Counted from the first letter of the stretch, positions 7,992 to 16,629 are shown. The stretch: DNA of 34,592 nt from Hyphomicrobiaceae bacterium (GCA_020442185.1 JAGRKS010000051.1:1-34592), one strand, 5' to 3'. The notes: generated by a model from the letters alone, not told the origin. Translations and numbers: made by a program.

Positions 7992-8861
7992 TCATGGGTT
8001 CGACGTGATCGTCTTGACGACGCTCGATGTTGGACGGCTGCTGAGTGCCGCGGGCATGCCCTTGACGCTTCCAGCGACCGTCTCGTCGTATTTCGGCAGC
8101 GTCGCGACGTGGTCCTTGGAGGTGAGATGGACGACACGGTAGCCTTTCGCCTTCAACTCCGTCAGCAATTGCGGCAGCGCCTTCGCGGTCGACGGCTGAA
8201 TGTCGTGCATCAGAATGATGCCCTTGCCGTTCTTCTCGAGTTTGCCCATCACCGATTTGACGATCTGCTGTGGCTTCTGGATCTTGAAGTCGAAGCTGTC
8301 GATATCGGTTGAGAAGATCGCGACGTTGCGCGTGGCGAGGTGCTCGAGCGTCGCTTGCGAATGGCGCAGGAACGGGAACCGGAAGAACGGGGCGGTGCCG
8401 GTTCCGGCCGCGAGCTTGACGGCGGAAAAGCCGCGTTCAATCTCGGTTGTCGCGTCCTCGCTCTTCGCCTTGGACATGTCCTTGTGATTGAAGGTATGGG
8501 CGCCGACCGTGTGGCCGGCCTTGATCACCTCGCGCAGAACTTCGGGATAGCCGACCGCGAGTTTGCCGACGGGGAAGAACGTCGCGCGCACGCAATGCTC
8601 GGCGAGCGCCTTCAGAATGGTGCGCGTGTGGCTCGGCAGCGGTCCGTCGTCGAATGTCAGAACGACTTCACCCGCCTGCAGGAAGTCGTGTGCCTTGTAA
8701 TGCTCGAAGCCGAAGCCTGGGCCGCCCGTGGTGTCGATCTCGACGGTGCGCGAAACACCGAGGCCTTGCGAATTGCCGGCGCAGGTTGCCGCGTTTGCGG
8801 CGATGGGTGTGGTGACGACAAAAGCTGTGGCCATCATCAAACGGATCATTTTGCGTGGCAT
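7992..8861 (-). CDS. Exported polysaccharide deacetylase (NodB/CE4 fold)
   Basis: The 289-residue enzyme has a signal peptide (MPRKMIRLMM, cleavage near ANA-AT at about residue 25) and a NodB-homology domain. The metal and catalytic motifs are intact: TFDDGP with Asp71 and Asp72, and the AHTFNH motif with His122 and His126; the RFPFLRHS and ILMHDIQPST motifs follow. CE4 enzymes remove N- or O-acetyl groups from peptidoglycan, chitin-like or other polysaccharides. Location and the neighbouring L,D-transpeptidase and EipA-like genes point to cell wall or exopolysaccharide, but the substrate cannot be told from sequence. The ATG at 8861 follows an excellent AGGAGGG site, which decides against the longer reading to 8912. 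It is the first gene of a probable two-gene unit with the EipA-like gene. Confidence 0.92.
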   Translation of the reverse strand: MPRKMIRLMMATAFVVTTPIAANAATCAGNSQGLGVSRTVEIDTTGGPGFGFEHYKAHDFLQAGEVVLTFDDGPLPSHTRTILKALAEHCVRATFFPVGKLAVGYPEVLREVIKAGHTVGAHTFNHKDMSKAKSEDATTEIERGFSAVKLAAGTGTAPFFRFPFLRHSQATLEHLATRNVAIFSTDIDSFDFKIQKPQQIVKSVMGKLEKNGKGIILMHDIQPSTAKALPQLLTELKAKGYRVVHLTSKDHVATLPKYDETVAGSVKGMPAALSSRPTSSVVKTITSNP

Positions 8862-9321
8862 CGTTCCCTCCTGGCAATCGAAATGAAAATGAACAGGCGC
8901 GGGGGCATGCATGACGCATCCTCGCGTTCATGCAGGCATTTGTGCGGCTCGCGCCGGCCTGCGTCAACGGGCGCACCGCGCAATTGGGCGATGCCGGTGC
9001 CCCGTTGCGACATCGATGCCGGCCCGTGCAACGGCTGCCTTGCCGCGGAAATCTGTCGCCATATCGATACCGATGGCCGCCACAACGCGGTCACGCTTCC
9101 ATCACGGACATTCTGCCACTAACATGGTGATTTCGCAGACAGGGCTGGATCGGCGTGTGCGGATGCGCGTGCGGCCAGCTTCCAGGTTTGAGCCCCGTTG
9201 GGGGCGGAATAGTCTTCCGTAGGTGTCACGCCTGGAACAGCGGCGATCCCTGGGGCTCGATAGTGTCGTGGTCATCAATTCCACGGCCCAGCGGCCTCGT
9301 CAAACGATCCAGGAGGACACC
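8862..9321. other. Divergent intergenic region
   Basis: This 460-bp spacer separates the minus-strand deacetylase gene from the plus-strand small secreted protein and must hold promoters for both. I find no convincing gene; frames crossing it lack a supported start. A weak interrupted inverted repeat, TGCATGA with TCATGCA, lies near 8907-8936. No promoter pair with good spacing stood out. Confidence 0.5.
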
Positions 9322-9621
9322 ATGACCACATCGAACACGAATAGCGGACGATTTCTGAAGAGTGGGCTCGCGCTGGCTCTGGCGCTCGGCGTCGGATTTT
9401 CCAGCATGCTCGTGACGGACGATGCCGAGGCGCGCCGTGGCGGCAAGGGCTATTACAGCCAGTCGTATGACTTCGACCGTCCGATGCACGGATACGAAGG
9501 CCATGCGCGTCCTGGCTACTACTGCAGCTACAAGCGTCTGCCGAAGCGGGTATGTCGCGAGACAAAAAATGGCGAGACCTGCAAGATCGTCGGCTGGACG
9601 CTCGAGCAGAACTGCTACTGA
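9322..9621 (+). CDS. Small secreted protein, four cysteines, unknown function
   Basis: A 99-residue protein with a perfect AGGAGG site seven bases before the ATG. Residues 1-36 form a signal peptide (hydrophobic core LALALALGVGFSS, cleavage after DAEA). The mature 60-odd residues start RRGGKGYY, are rich in Tyr, Gly and Arg, and end with four Cys (YYCSYK, RVCRE, ETCKI, QNCY), which could make two disulfides. I do not recognise a family. It converges with the minus-strand gene ending at 9811 and appears monocistronic. Its cysteine spacing differs from that of the six-Cys pair at 24310-24905, so I do not group them. Confidence 0.75.
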   Translation: MTTSNTNSGRFLKSGLALALALGVGFSSMLVTDDAEARRGGKGYYSQSYDFDRPMHGYEGHARPGYYCSYKRLPKRVCRETKNGETCKIVGWTLEQNCY

Positions 9622-9810
9622 GGCAGTGCCTCGGACGCACATTTGCAATCGTGAACAACATGCGCGAGGGCGCGACCCGGTATTGAGGCACCGTCCGTTG
9701 AGCCACGATTGGCGCATCGGACGGCGTCTGCGTCGTGCGGTGATGTGGTCCCGGCAGCAGGACCATCGCTGACGTGACATGGAATGGTCAGACGCTTCTC
9801 GGCGGTTCGC

Positions 9811-10854
9811 TTATTTCTTGGTCCGGCGGTTGATCTCGATGAGCCACCACTCGGTGTGATCGACAACCTGATCGTGGCTGGATGAGACGACGCGTCGGTG
9901 CGTGTAGACTTTGCGCGTCCAGCCGTCGGCCAGCGAAATGATCGCCTGACCGGTATCCTTGCGGTCGAGGGATAGCTGCTGCATGACGGCGGACATTTCG
10001 TCTTTGGCCTTGTTGCCCGTGCCGGACTCGCTCGATTGATCGTCAGGCGCCATCGCGCGCACGGTCGCCGCCGCCGCGTCGCGCGCCGACTTCGGGTCGA
10101 AGCCAAGCTCCCATGTGAAGACGGCCCAGCCCTGCAGGCGGTCGTAGGACTGCAGGCGCCTTTGCGTCACGGTCTTGATCGTGACATTGGGTACCGTTGC
10201 GGGTGCTTCCGCCTCGATGCGCTCGGGCGTGTCGGTGTCCATCCTCAGTCCCTGCGTCGACCCTAGGACCGTTGCTTCCGGCAGAAAGGTTTGCGCGGCC
10301 TGCGCCGGTGCCATTGCGCGGAACGACTTTTCGACCGTGGCCATCACCTCGTCCGTCGGCTCGCGTCCGCCTTCCTTCAGCGCCCGGCGATTTGCATCGA
10401 GGATCTGCGGCATGATCTCGTCGAGATTAGTGATCCGCACCGGAGTGCCTTCCGCGGTGGTATCGAACTCGAACGGGATGCCCTTCATGACGGAGAGCGA
10501 ACTCGTCTCGATCGCCGCGTTATCGGCTTCGCTGCCAGGCAGTCGCGCCGATCGCATGGTCCAGCGCATGCGATAGCCGCTCTCGCTGGCGCGCAGCACT
10601 TCGCCATCGTACTCGAGAATGACGTTGGCGGTCTCGGTGGTGGTGCCGTTCTCGACATTGTTGATGTGTTTGGTGACGCGAATGCCGAAGGTGTCGCCGG
10701 CCGTGGCGCGGAAGGGAATGGCGACACGCTCGGCGACGGCACTGGCCGGCATCCAGAGGAGCGCGGCGAGCGCGATCGCCAGTGCTCGTGCCAGTCCTGG
10801 AGCCAGTCCTGGTGCGAGTTTTCGCGCTGAATTCGTCACGATCACATTCCTCAC
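9811..10854 (-). CDS. Secreted protein of unknown function, coupled to a TPR gene
   Basis: A 347-residue product with an N-terminal hydrophobic segment (about residues 17-42, ALAIALAALLWMPASAVA), so exported or membrane-tethered. The rest alternates beta-like stretches (FGIRVTKHINN, VILEYDGEVL, GYRMRWTM) with a central helical part, and ends in TEWWLIEINRRTKK. I recognise no catalytic motif and only one Trp/Tyr-rich C-terminal region. The GTG start at 10854 overlaps the TGA of the upstream TPR gene by four bases (GTGA), a typical coupling. In-frame GTG codons at 10845 and 10839 are alternatives, and AGGA is better placed for 10839. The coupling suggests that it acts with the membrane-anchored TPR protein at the periplasmic side. 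Confidence 0.75.
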   Translation of the reverse strand: MRNVIVTNSARKLAPGLAPGLARALAIALAALLWMPASAVAERVAIPFRATAGDTFGIRVTKHINNVENGTTTETANVILEYDGEVLRASESGYRMRWTMRSARLPGSEADNAAIETSSLSVMKGIPFEFDTTAEGTPVRITNLDEIMPQILDANRRALKEGGREPTDEVMATVEKSFRAMAPAQAAQTFLPEATVLGSTQGLRMDTDTPERIEAEAPATVPNVTIKTVTQRRLQSYDRLQGWAVFTWELGFDPKSARDAAAATVRAMAPDDQSSESGTGNKAKDEMSAVMQQLSLDRKDTGQAIISLADGWTRKVYTHRRVVSSSHDQVVDHTEWWLIEINRRTKK

Positions 10855-12749
10855 CGTCTGGCCCCGAGGCGCTGCAGGCCGTCTATCGAATCCTGCAACT
10901 CAGGGTCGATTTCGAGCGCCGCCTTGAAGTCAGCGATCGCTCGGTCGCGGTTGCCGAGCTTCTCGTGGATCTGGGCACGCGTGTCGATGTAGGCGGCGGA
11001 ATTCGGATTAAGCTCGACCGCACGTTCGGCGAAAGCGAGCCCTGCGTCGGCATCGCGCTGCTGCAGTTTGATCCAGGCGAGGTGGTTGAGGGCTTCGGCA
11101 TATGAGGCGTCGCGCTCTATGGCCCGGCGGCAATCACGCTCGGCGCCGGTCCACGCCTTGCGCTTGATCAGAATGCGGCAACGATCGGCGAGCGCCATCG
11201 TATCGTCAGGGGCAAGCTCGAGCGCCTTGTCGTAATCGCGTTCGGCCAATTGCGCTTCCCCAAGCGCTTCGCGAGCGCGTCCGCGCTGGCGCCACCCATC
11301 GCCGTCGTTGGGCGCGAGGGCGATGTAGGCATCGAAGTCGGCCGCCGCGCGCGCCTGTTCGTTCTGGCGGATGGCGAGAAGCCCGGAATTGTAGTGCGTC
11401 AGCGCGTACTTGGGATCGCGATGGCGAGCAAAGGCGTAGTCGCTCGCCGCCCGCTCGTCGTCGCCCAATTGATAGAAGCCGGTTCCGCGGCCGTTGAAAT
11501 ACTCTGCGTCGAGCGGATCGAGAGCGATCGCCATATCGTAGTCGGCGATGAGCTTTTCCCATTCGCTGGTCTTGCGATAGACCTCGGCTCGGTTGCGCCA
11601 CGCGAGCGGTGATCCGGGATTGATAGCGATAGCACGCGTGCAATCCGCGAGTGCCGCGGGAAAGTCTCCGGTACGGAAGGTAATGATACCGCGCTGGATG
11701 ACGGCATCGAAGTTATCGGGATCGCGTTGCAGGACATAATCGATATCGGCGAGTGCGCGATCGTAGTTGGCGAGATCGGTTAGCAGCAACGCGCGGTTGA
11801 CGCGGGTCTGCGCGTTGTCGGGAGCGATTTCGAGCGAGCTCTCGTAGTCGCGCAAGGCGGCGACGGATTGCCCGAGCCGCATGTGGGCGAGGCCCCGGCT
11901 CCCGAACGCCTGCGCATAGCGATCGCTCAGTTTCAGGGCCTGATCGAAATCCGCGATCGATTCCCGCGTCTGGCCGATGTCGAGGCGAACGACGCCGCGA
12001 TTAAGGTGGAACGAGGCATTGCGAGCATCGTATTTGATGGCGGCATCGATGTCGGTAAGCGCCTTGTCGAAGGCCCGCTTTCGCCGATAAGTGATGCTGC
12101 GATAGCTATAGGCGAGGGCGTAGTCGGGCTTGCGCGCGATCGCCTTGGTATAGCTTGAAAGGGCAGCGTCGAGTTGTCCGGCCTCGTCGAGCGCGTCACC
12201 GTGTTTGAGGTGAACGTCGGCGGTGTCGAGACCGTTCGCGATCGCGGCGCCGAAGAGCTCGGCGGCCTTCGCAAAATTGCCGGCCTTGCGGGCCGCGTCG
12301 CCGTCAGCCAGCCGACGAGCGTTTTCGACGGCTTGGGAAACTCCGGTCTGGGTTTGCCTTCGCTCGGGCGCCGCCGGCGCCCCGCGTTCTGTAGCCGGTG
12401 CGGCCGGGGCAGGTGCGTCGGTTGACTTGCGTGCTGGGGTCGTGGCGTTCGCCGGTGGTCGTTCGGTGACGGTTCCGCCGCTGCCGCCGGGTCGTTGCTG
12501 GACGGGCCTGACGTCGCGCCCCGTACCGAACCCGAAATCCGGCAGGTCGGACATCTTGAACCGTTCCGACATGGTGGAGATGCCGCGATAGATGAGTGTG
12601 CCACCGGCAATGAGCAGAGCCAGGGGCAGCAGCACCAGCAGCACCGCGACGATGCCGCCCGCGGCGCCGCCACGTTTGGAATCAGCCGGGTTGCTGGCGT
12701 GCTTCGATTGGATGTCGTCGAGGACGCCTCTTCGTTTGCCGGTCGCCAT
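10851..12749 (-). CDS. Membrane-anchored tetratricopeptide-repeat protein
   Basis: A 632-residue protein with a basic cytoplasmic N-terminus (MATGKRRGVLDD), one transmembrane helix at about residues 33-55 (GIVAVLLVLLPLALLIAGG), a Pro/Ala/Thr-rich linker to about residue 130, and then roughly 14 TPR units to the C-terminus. The repeats carry the usual NRG/RG and P-x-x pattern (AYSYRSITYRRKRAFDKAL, FHLNRGVVRLDIGQ). Positive charges before the helix predict that the repeats lie in the periplasm. ATG at 12749 is preceded by GGGGTGG; the frame continues to 12869 but without a better start. It shares a four-base overlap with the next gene. TPR arrays of this kind serve as scaffolds; the partner is unknown. 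Confidence 0.85.
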   Translation of the reverse strand: MATGKRRGVLDDIQSKHASNPADSKRGGAAGGIVAVLLVLLPLALLIAGGTLIYRGISTMSERFKMSDLPDFGFGTGRDVRPVQQRPGGSGGTVTERPPANATTPARKSTDAPAPAAPATERGAPAAPERRQTQTGVSQAVENARRLADGDAARKAGNFAKAAELFGAAIANGLDTADVHLKHGDALDEAGQLDAALSSYTKAIARKPDYALAYSYRSITYRRKRAFDKALTDIDAAIKYDARNASFHLNRGVVRLDIGQTRESIADFDQALKLSDRYAQAFGSRGLAHMRLGQSVAALRDYESSLEIAPDNAQTRVNRALLLTDLANYDRALADIDYVLQRDPDNFDAVIQRGIITFRTGDFPAALADCTRAIAINPGSPLAWRNRAEVYRKTSEWEKLIADYDMAIALDPLDAEYFNGRGTGFYQLGDDERAASDYAFARHRDPKYALTHYNSGLLAIRQNEQARAAADFDAYIALAPNDGDGWRQRGRAREALGEAQLAERDYDKALELAPDDTMALADRCRILIKRKAWTGAERDCRRAIERDASYAEALNHLAWIKLQQRDADAGLAFAERAVELNPNSAAYIDTRAQIHEKLGNRDRAIADFKAALEIDPELQDSIDGLQRLGARR

Positions 12750-13062
12750 CACCACCCCGTGCGTCGCAAGCCGACTGGCCGCGGCAACCCCAATGGGCCG
12801 CGTCATCGAGTTAGCGAGAGAGAAGCGCCACGAAGCGCTCATGATCTCGCCGCCGCCGCCAGCGCACAATCAATCCGTAGACGATCGTGCCCGAGAGTAC
12901 GCAACTGTCAAGGCATAGAGCATATCGGGTTGAATGCGCGCTGGCCGGGCCACGGCACATGTTCCGATGAACTGGACCGAAGCCCATGGTTCACTGTCCC
13001 ATGACCGCGACCAATGCCGAGTGGGGCGCCACCTGGGGTGACGGCGGCGGGACGAAGACCGG
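12750..13062. other. Intergenic region upstream of the TPR gene
   Basis: A 313-bp spacer between two minus-strand genes. Apart from the promoter candidate at 12884-12911 I see no gene or strong hairpin. Its length argues that the TPR gene has its own promoter rather than being read only from the two-TM protein gene. Confidence 0.5.
12884..12911 (-). promoter_or_regulatory. Candidate promoter of the membrane-anchored TPR gene
   Basis: On the minus strand a perfect TTGACA -35 box (12911-12906) is followed after 16 bp by CACGAT (12889-12884), which matches the -10 consensus in three positions. It lies about 135 bp before the TPR start at 12749. The -35 is convincing, the -10 weak. Confidence 0.35.
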
Positions 13063-13350
13063 TCAACGCTTCTCGCGCTCACGATCCCGCTGCCAGTAGA
13101 CGAAGCCGACCGTGACCATGGCCGTCAGCACGATCGTGCCGATGATATCGGAGCGCTGAATGAACTCGGCCCAGACCGCAAAGCCCTTGTTCCAGCCGCT
13201 CCGCGCGGTGAGCACGTTGTTGATCATCAAGATCGCGAACGAGGCGAACGCCGTCAGCAGGCTCGCGAGCAAGATCTGCAGGGTTCGCTTGGCCAGCTTC
13301 GAGACGGAGTAGTTGCTGCGGCCAATCGCTAGCATCGTTCGGTCCGACAT
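13063..13350 (-). CDS. Small two-helix membrane protein
   Basis: A 95-residue protein with a strong GGGAGG site seven bases before the ATG. Two transmembrane segments are visible, about residues 24-46 (LQILLASLLTAFASFAILMI) and 68-86 (IIGTIVLTAMVTVGFVYW), joined by a 20-residue loop with GWNKGFAVWAEF. The C-terminus is strongly charged (QRDREREKR), so both ends probably face the cytoplasm. I recognise no family or catalytic residue. It lies upstream of the TPR gene on the same strand, but the 313-bp gap makes an operon uncertain. Confidence 0.75.
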   Translation of the reverse strand: MSDRTMLAIGRSNYSVSKLAKRTLQILLASLLTAFASFAILMINNVLTARSGWNKGFAVWAEFIQRSDIIGTIVLTAMVTVGFVYWQRDREREKR

Positions 13351-13793
13351 GGTCTAGCCTCCCTTGAGATCGTAAATGTCCCTGATGCTAGGCGATTCGA
13401 GATGGCCGTTCGAAGGCAGCTCGAATGGAAAATCGGCATTTCGCTAGCGAGGCGGTGGCGGCGACAGCCGTCGGCCACAATCGTTTCCTACCATGTGTGG
13501 CTTTTGAGCCGCACGCGGAGCGTCTTCCGCAGCCGGATATGCGGCCAAAAACAACGATTATTCATGATGTTAGTATGGCATTGTGCCGATTCGCACGGGT
13601 TGGAAACGGCTTGCCGGTTGTTTATAGTACCCCGAGTTGCGGATGGAGCGCGAGGGAACAAGCTCACGAACTCCGCCGAAAGGCATGTGTTGGGCGGCGG
13701 GCGTTCGCGATGGCGCACCCGACGGGGATGTGCGGACTGGTGTTTGCCGTGATGTTGGGAACGAGCGACGAAGGCGTGGGGAGCTGAGGCTGC
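13351..13793. other. Divergent intergenic region before the OmpA operon
   Basis: This 443-bp spacer contains a relatively AT-rich patch (about 13540-13630) with the promoter at 13600-13628. A 25-codon frame, 13710-13787, ends shortly before the OmpA start and could be a leader peptide, but nothing else supports it. No other gene is seen. Confidence 0.5.
13600..13628 (+). promoter_or_regulatory. Sigma-70-like promoter of the OmpA/H3TH gene group
   Basis: TTGGAA (13600-13605) and TATAGT (13623-13628) are separated by exactly 17 bp, matching consensus in four and five of six positions. The patch is AT-rich in a GC-rich genome and lies 166 bp upstream of the OmpA-family start at 13794, leaving a leader of about 160 nt. 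Confidence 0.5.
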
Positions 13794-16118
13794 ATGAGGT
13801 GCAATCCGTGGCGCTGGCTGTGGGGCTTGATCCCCATCGCGATCCTCGCGTTTCTGACGGTGCAATGGGAGCATGAGCGGATCGAATCCGATCTGCGCCA
13901 ACGCGCGGAAACGGCGCTGACTGCGGCGGACCTGCGCTGGGCGGTGACGGCTTTCGACGGACGCGACGGCCTTATCACAGGGCAGGCGGCAACCGACGAT
14001 GCGCCACAACGGGCGCTACAGGTGGTCGGCGAGGTGTGGGGTGTCCGCGTCAGCGAGGCCCGCGCGCATCTGCTGCCCAAGGTCGATCCATACGTCTGGA
14101 GCGCGGCGCTGAGAGGCAACCGCGTTCGCCTGCTCGGTTACGTCCCGACCAACGATGCGCGGAGCACAATCATCGGTGTGACGAAGGCGAGTTTTCCCGA
14201 CCGTGAAATCGATGATCGCCTGGACCTTGCGCGCGGTGCGCCCGACAATAACGTCTGGCTCGGCGGTATCGGGTTCGCGATCAAGCAACTCGGCGGTTTG
14301 AAGCAGGGAACCGTCAACATCCGCGGTACGGGCCTGACCATCGAGGGAGAGGCACACGGCTCGGCGCAATACAAAAGCGTCAAGGGTGCGCTGCGCTCGG
14401 GTCTGCCATCCGGCATCACGCTGATCGCCGACCGCGTGCTTCCGCCGGTGGTGTCTCCTTTCGTCTGGTCAGCCAAGCGCAGCGGCAATCAGCTTCTGCT
14501 CACCGGCCACGTTACCGACGATACGCTTCGTGAGCAGATCTTCGCGCTCGCCAAGAAAACGTTTCCGCGTCTCGCGATCGTCGAGCGCCTGGAGCCTGCA
14601 CAAGGCGCGCCGCAAGGCCTTGCCGGTGTCGCCAAGGCCGCGCTCGAGCAATTGGCCATGTTGAACAATGGCGAGGTTGCGCTGAGCGATCGCAAACTGC
14701 GGATCATCGGCGAGGCGCCTGACCAATCGACAGCGGTTGCCGTCGTCAAGGCGTTCCGCGCCGTGGCAACCGGGTTCGACTTTGCCGAGGCGATCACATA
14801 TCCGCGGCCGAAACCCGCCGCGGTCACGCCCTACGTTTTTGAAGCGGTACGGTCTGCGGACGCTGTCGAGATCAAGGGCTACGTTCCGGATGACGCCTCG
14901 CGCACAACCGTGCTGGCCGTCGCACGGAAGGCCTTTCCCGGTATAGAGGTGCGCGACCGGCTCGCGCTGGCGTCGGGCGAACCTCCGGGTTGGCGTGCGT
15001 GCGTGGATGTCGGCATCGCGACGCTGGCGCGGCTCGACAGCGGATCGATCGCGATGAGCGATGCCGCGCTCGTCGTCAAAGGTTCGACGCGCGATGAAGC
15101 ACTGGTGGACAAGCTGCCGGGCGAGGCTCGGGCGGCGGCGAACCGCTCCTGCAGCACCGATGTCCAGCTGACCTACGATGCTCCGCCTGAGCCCGATCTC
15201 ACGTGGCGCGCCTTCTACGATGGTGGCCAGCAGCTGGTGATGGAGGGCGAAGTCATCGACGCGCGCACCCGAGCGGCACTTGTCCAACTCGCCGGCCGGC
15301 TGTTCCCGAAAGCGAATGTCGCCGACCGGATGACCATTGCCTCGGCGAGTTCCGCGAAGTGGCCAGTGGCAAGCGAGCTTGGTCTCAAGCTGATTGCGTT
15401 GCTGCGCAAGGGTGAGGCGGAATTGAGTGGCCAGCAACTGACGATCCGAGGCGAGGCCAAGGATCAGGCTGTGCTGACGAGCATCCGCGATCAGCTGTCG
15501 CGTGCGACCCCCAAAGGATACACCAGCCGCGAGGCCATCGACGTGCGTTCTGATGCCATGATCTGGGCCGAGCAGGAAGCCAAGCGCAAGGCCGAAGAGG
15601 AACGCGCCAAGGAACGAGCGGCGGCGGCCGCCGCCGAAGCCGAGGCTGCCGCCGCCGCCGAAGCCGCTCGCAAAGCCAAGGAGGAGGCCGAACGTGCCGC
15701 GCGCTCCGCGCCACCAGCGACGGCCGCCGCGGCGAAGCGCAAGGCGGAAGCCGACGCCTGCCAGGTGGCGCTGCGCGAGATCGCGACCAGCGGCACGATC
15801 CGCTTCGACTGGGCAAGCGCCAACCTCGACCGCAGCAGCCGGCCGACACTCGATCGGCTAGCTGAGGTCGCCATGGCCTGTCCGGAAGCCTCGATCGAGA
15901 TCGAGGGGCATACCGACGCGGAGGGCACGCCCGAGCGCAACGCAGCGCTATCGGAGCGTCGCGCCCAAGCCGTCGTCTCCTACCTCACCTCGTCGGGTAT
16001 TCCCGCGGACCGGCTGAAGGCGATCGGCTACGGTGCCGCAAGGCCCGTGGCGCCGAACGATACCCCCGGCAATCGCGCCAAGAATCGCCGCATCGAATTC
16101 ACGGTTCGCGCCGAGTAG
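13794..16118 (+). CDS. Inner-membrane-anchored OmpA-family protein with four tandem repeats
   Basis: The 774-residue protein has a single N-terminal transmembrane anchor (residues 5-23, WRWLWGLIPIAILAFLTVQW) with Arg before and acidic residues after it, so the bulk is periplasmic. Residues ~30-98 form a half-unit. Four repeats then begin near residues 99, 222, 346 and 467 (period about 122); each opens P-[YFD]-x-[WF]-x-A and contains a G-x-V strand, an FP-x-x-x-[VI]-x-[DE]-R turn and an IxGEA-like strand, reminiscent of BON/OOP domains. A Lys/Glu/Ala coiled segment (~590-655) leads to an OmpA C-terminal domain (~665-774) with IEGHTDAEGTPERN and NRRIEF, which binds peptidoglycan in this family. 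It lacks an outer-membrane barrel. GAGG lies six bases before the ATG. It heads a group with a microprotein and a helix-3-turn-helix protein. Confidence 0.9.
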   Translation: MRCNPWRWLWGLIPIAILAFLTVQWEHERIESDLRQRAETALTAADLRWAVTAFDGRDGLITGQAATDDAPQRALQVVGEVWGVRVSEARAHLLPKVDPYVWSAALRGNRVRLLGYVPTNDARSTIIGVTKASFPDREIDDRLDLARGAPDNNVWLGGIGFAIKQLGGLKQGTVNIRGTGLTIEGEAHGSAQYKSVKGALRSGLPSGITLIADRVLPPVVSPFVWSAKRSGNQLLLTGHVTDDTLREQIFALAKKTFPRLAIVERLEPAQGAPQGLAGVAKAALEQLAMLNNGEVALSDRKLRIIGEAPDQSTAVAVVKAFRAVATGFDFAEAITYPRPKPAAVTPYVFEAVRSADAVEIKGYVPDDASRTTVLAVARKAFPGIEVRDRLALASGEPPGWRACVDVGIATLARLDSGSIAMSDAALVVKGSTRDEALVDKLPGEARAAANRSCSTDVQLTYDAPPEPDLTWRAFYDGGQQLVMEGEVIDARTRAALVQLAGRLFPKANVADRMTIASASSAKWPVASELGLKLIALLRKGEAELSGQQLTIRGEAKDQAVLTSIRDQLSRATPKGYTSREAIDVRSDAMIWAEQEAKRKAEEERAKERAAAAAAEAEAAAAAEAARKAKEEAERAARSAPPATAAAAKRKAEADACQVALREIATSGTIRFDWASANLDRSSRPTLDRLAEVAMACPEASIEIEGHTDAEGTPERNAALSERRAQAVVSYLTSSGIPADRLKAIGYGAARPVAPNDTPGNRAKNRRIEFTVRAE

Positions 16119-16148
16119 GCGACGGCCGTCGTCAGGAGTTCCTTCGTG

Positions 16149-16247
16149 ATGGATTATCTCTTCGTCAAGTTGATCTGGTATCTCGCGTTCGCATTTGTGA
16201 TCGGTCTCGCGATGGGTTGGTTCTCGTGCAGCCGCACCGAGGATTGA
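16149..16247 (+). CDS. 32-residue membrane microprotein
   Basis: Read directly from the sequence: ATG at 16149, stop TGA at 16245-16247, with AGGAG at 16134-16138 (ten bases before the ATG, seven before an in-frame GTG just upstream). The product is almost entirely one transmembrane helix (MDYLFVKLIWYLAFAFVIGL, then AMGWFSC) and ends in the polar CSRTED. It starts 30 bases after the OmpA-family stop, so it is very likely co-transcribed. Its pattern M-x-Y-L...A-[FY]-x-x-G-x-x-x-G resembles the N-terminal anchor of the next gene (MTYLLLQAFLL...AYLLGAFLG), which suggests common origin or a helix-helix contact through the small-residue motif. Function unknown. Confidence 0.6.
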   Translation: MDYLFVKLIWYLAFAFVIGLAMGWFSCSRTED

Positions 16248-16629
16248 CGGGGAATTGAACGTTCGACTCGTGGTTCATCAGGGCCTGCCGCGGACTGGTC
16301 TGCCGCGGATTGGGCGATGGGCCTCGCCGGAGGCTCCTGTGGGGCAGACGATACGAGTGTTGCGCACCTGATGTTTGGTTGCCGTGTAGGGTTTACCTTG
16401 CGCCCAAATGCCAAGTGAAAAAGCTGCACTCGAATATTGATGTTGCTGGTTTTCCTTTTGGTTCTGACATTTGCTCGGAACCTCGCAGAGGGGGGGCAGC
16501 AGATGTCAGAACCGGAACACGAGGTGGTGGTACGTGTCCGCCACGAGGCGGATGTGCGGCAAGCGTAATGCCGGTGTGGGCCCCGGGACGGGTCCAGGGT
16601 GGCCCAGGCTGGGCATGGAGTAACCGTCG
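16248..16629. other. Intercistronic spacer with long hairpin
   Basis: This 382-bp stretch between the microprotein and the helix-3-turn-helix gene has no supported coding frame. It contains a short direct repeat CTGCCGCGGA near 16286-16312, a GCCTC/GAGGC mini-hairpin near 16322-16335, an AT-richer patch (16370-16460) and the 20-bp stem described separately. Its length suggests either an internal promoter or a processed leader for the downstream gene. Confidence 0.5.
16456..16517 (+). repeat. Long inverted repeat / RNA hairpin
   Basis: The arms GGTTCTGACATTTGCT (16460-16475) and AGCAGATGTCAGAACC (16498-16513) pair over 16 positions with a single G-U wobble; four further pairs (two wobble) extend the stem to 20 bp at 16456-16517. 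The loop is 22 nt and contains a run of seven G. No T-run follows on either strand, so it is not a simple terminator. It may control mRNA processing or stability, or bind a protein. Confidence 0.75.

Noticed and set aside
14469..15437. Minus-strand open frame of 322 codons
   Set aside because: It is antisense to the repeats of the OmpA-family protein; its own repetitiveness just mirrors them.
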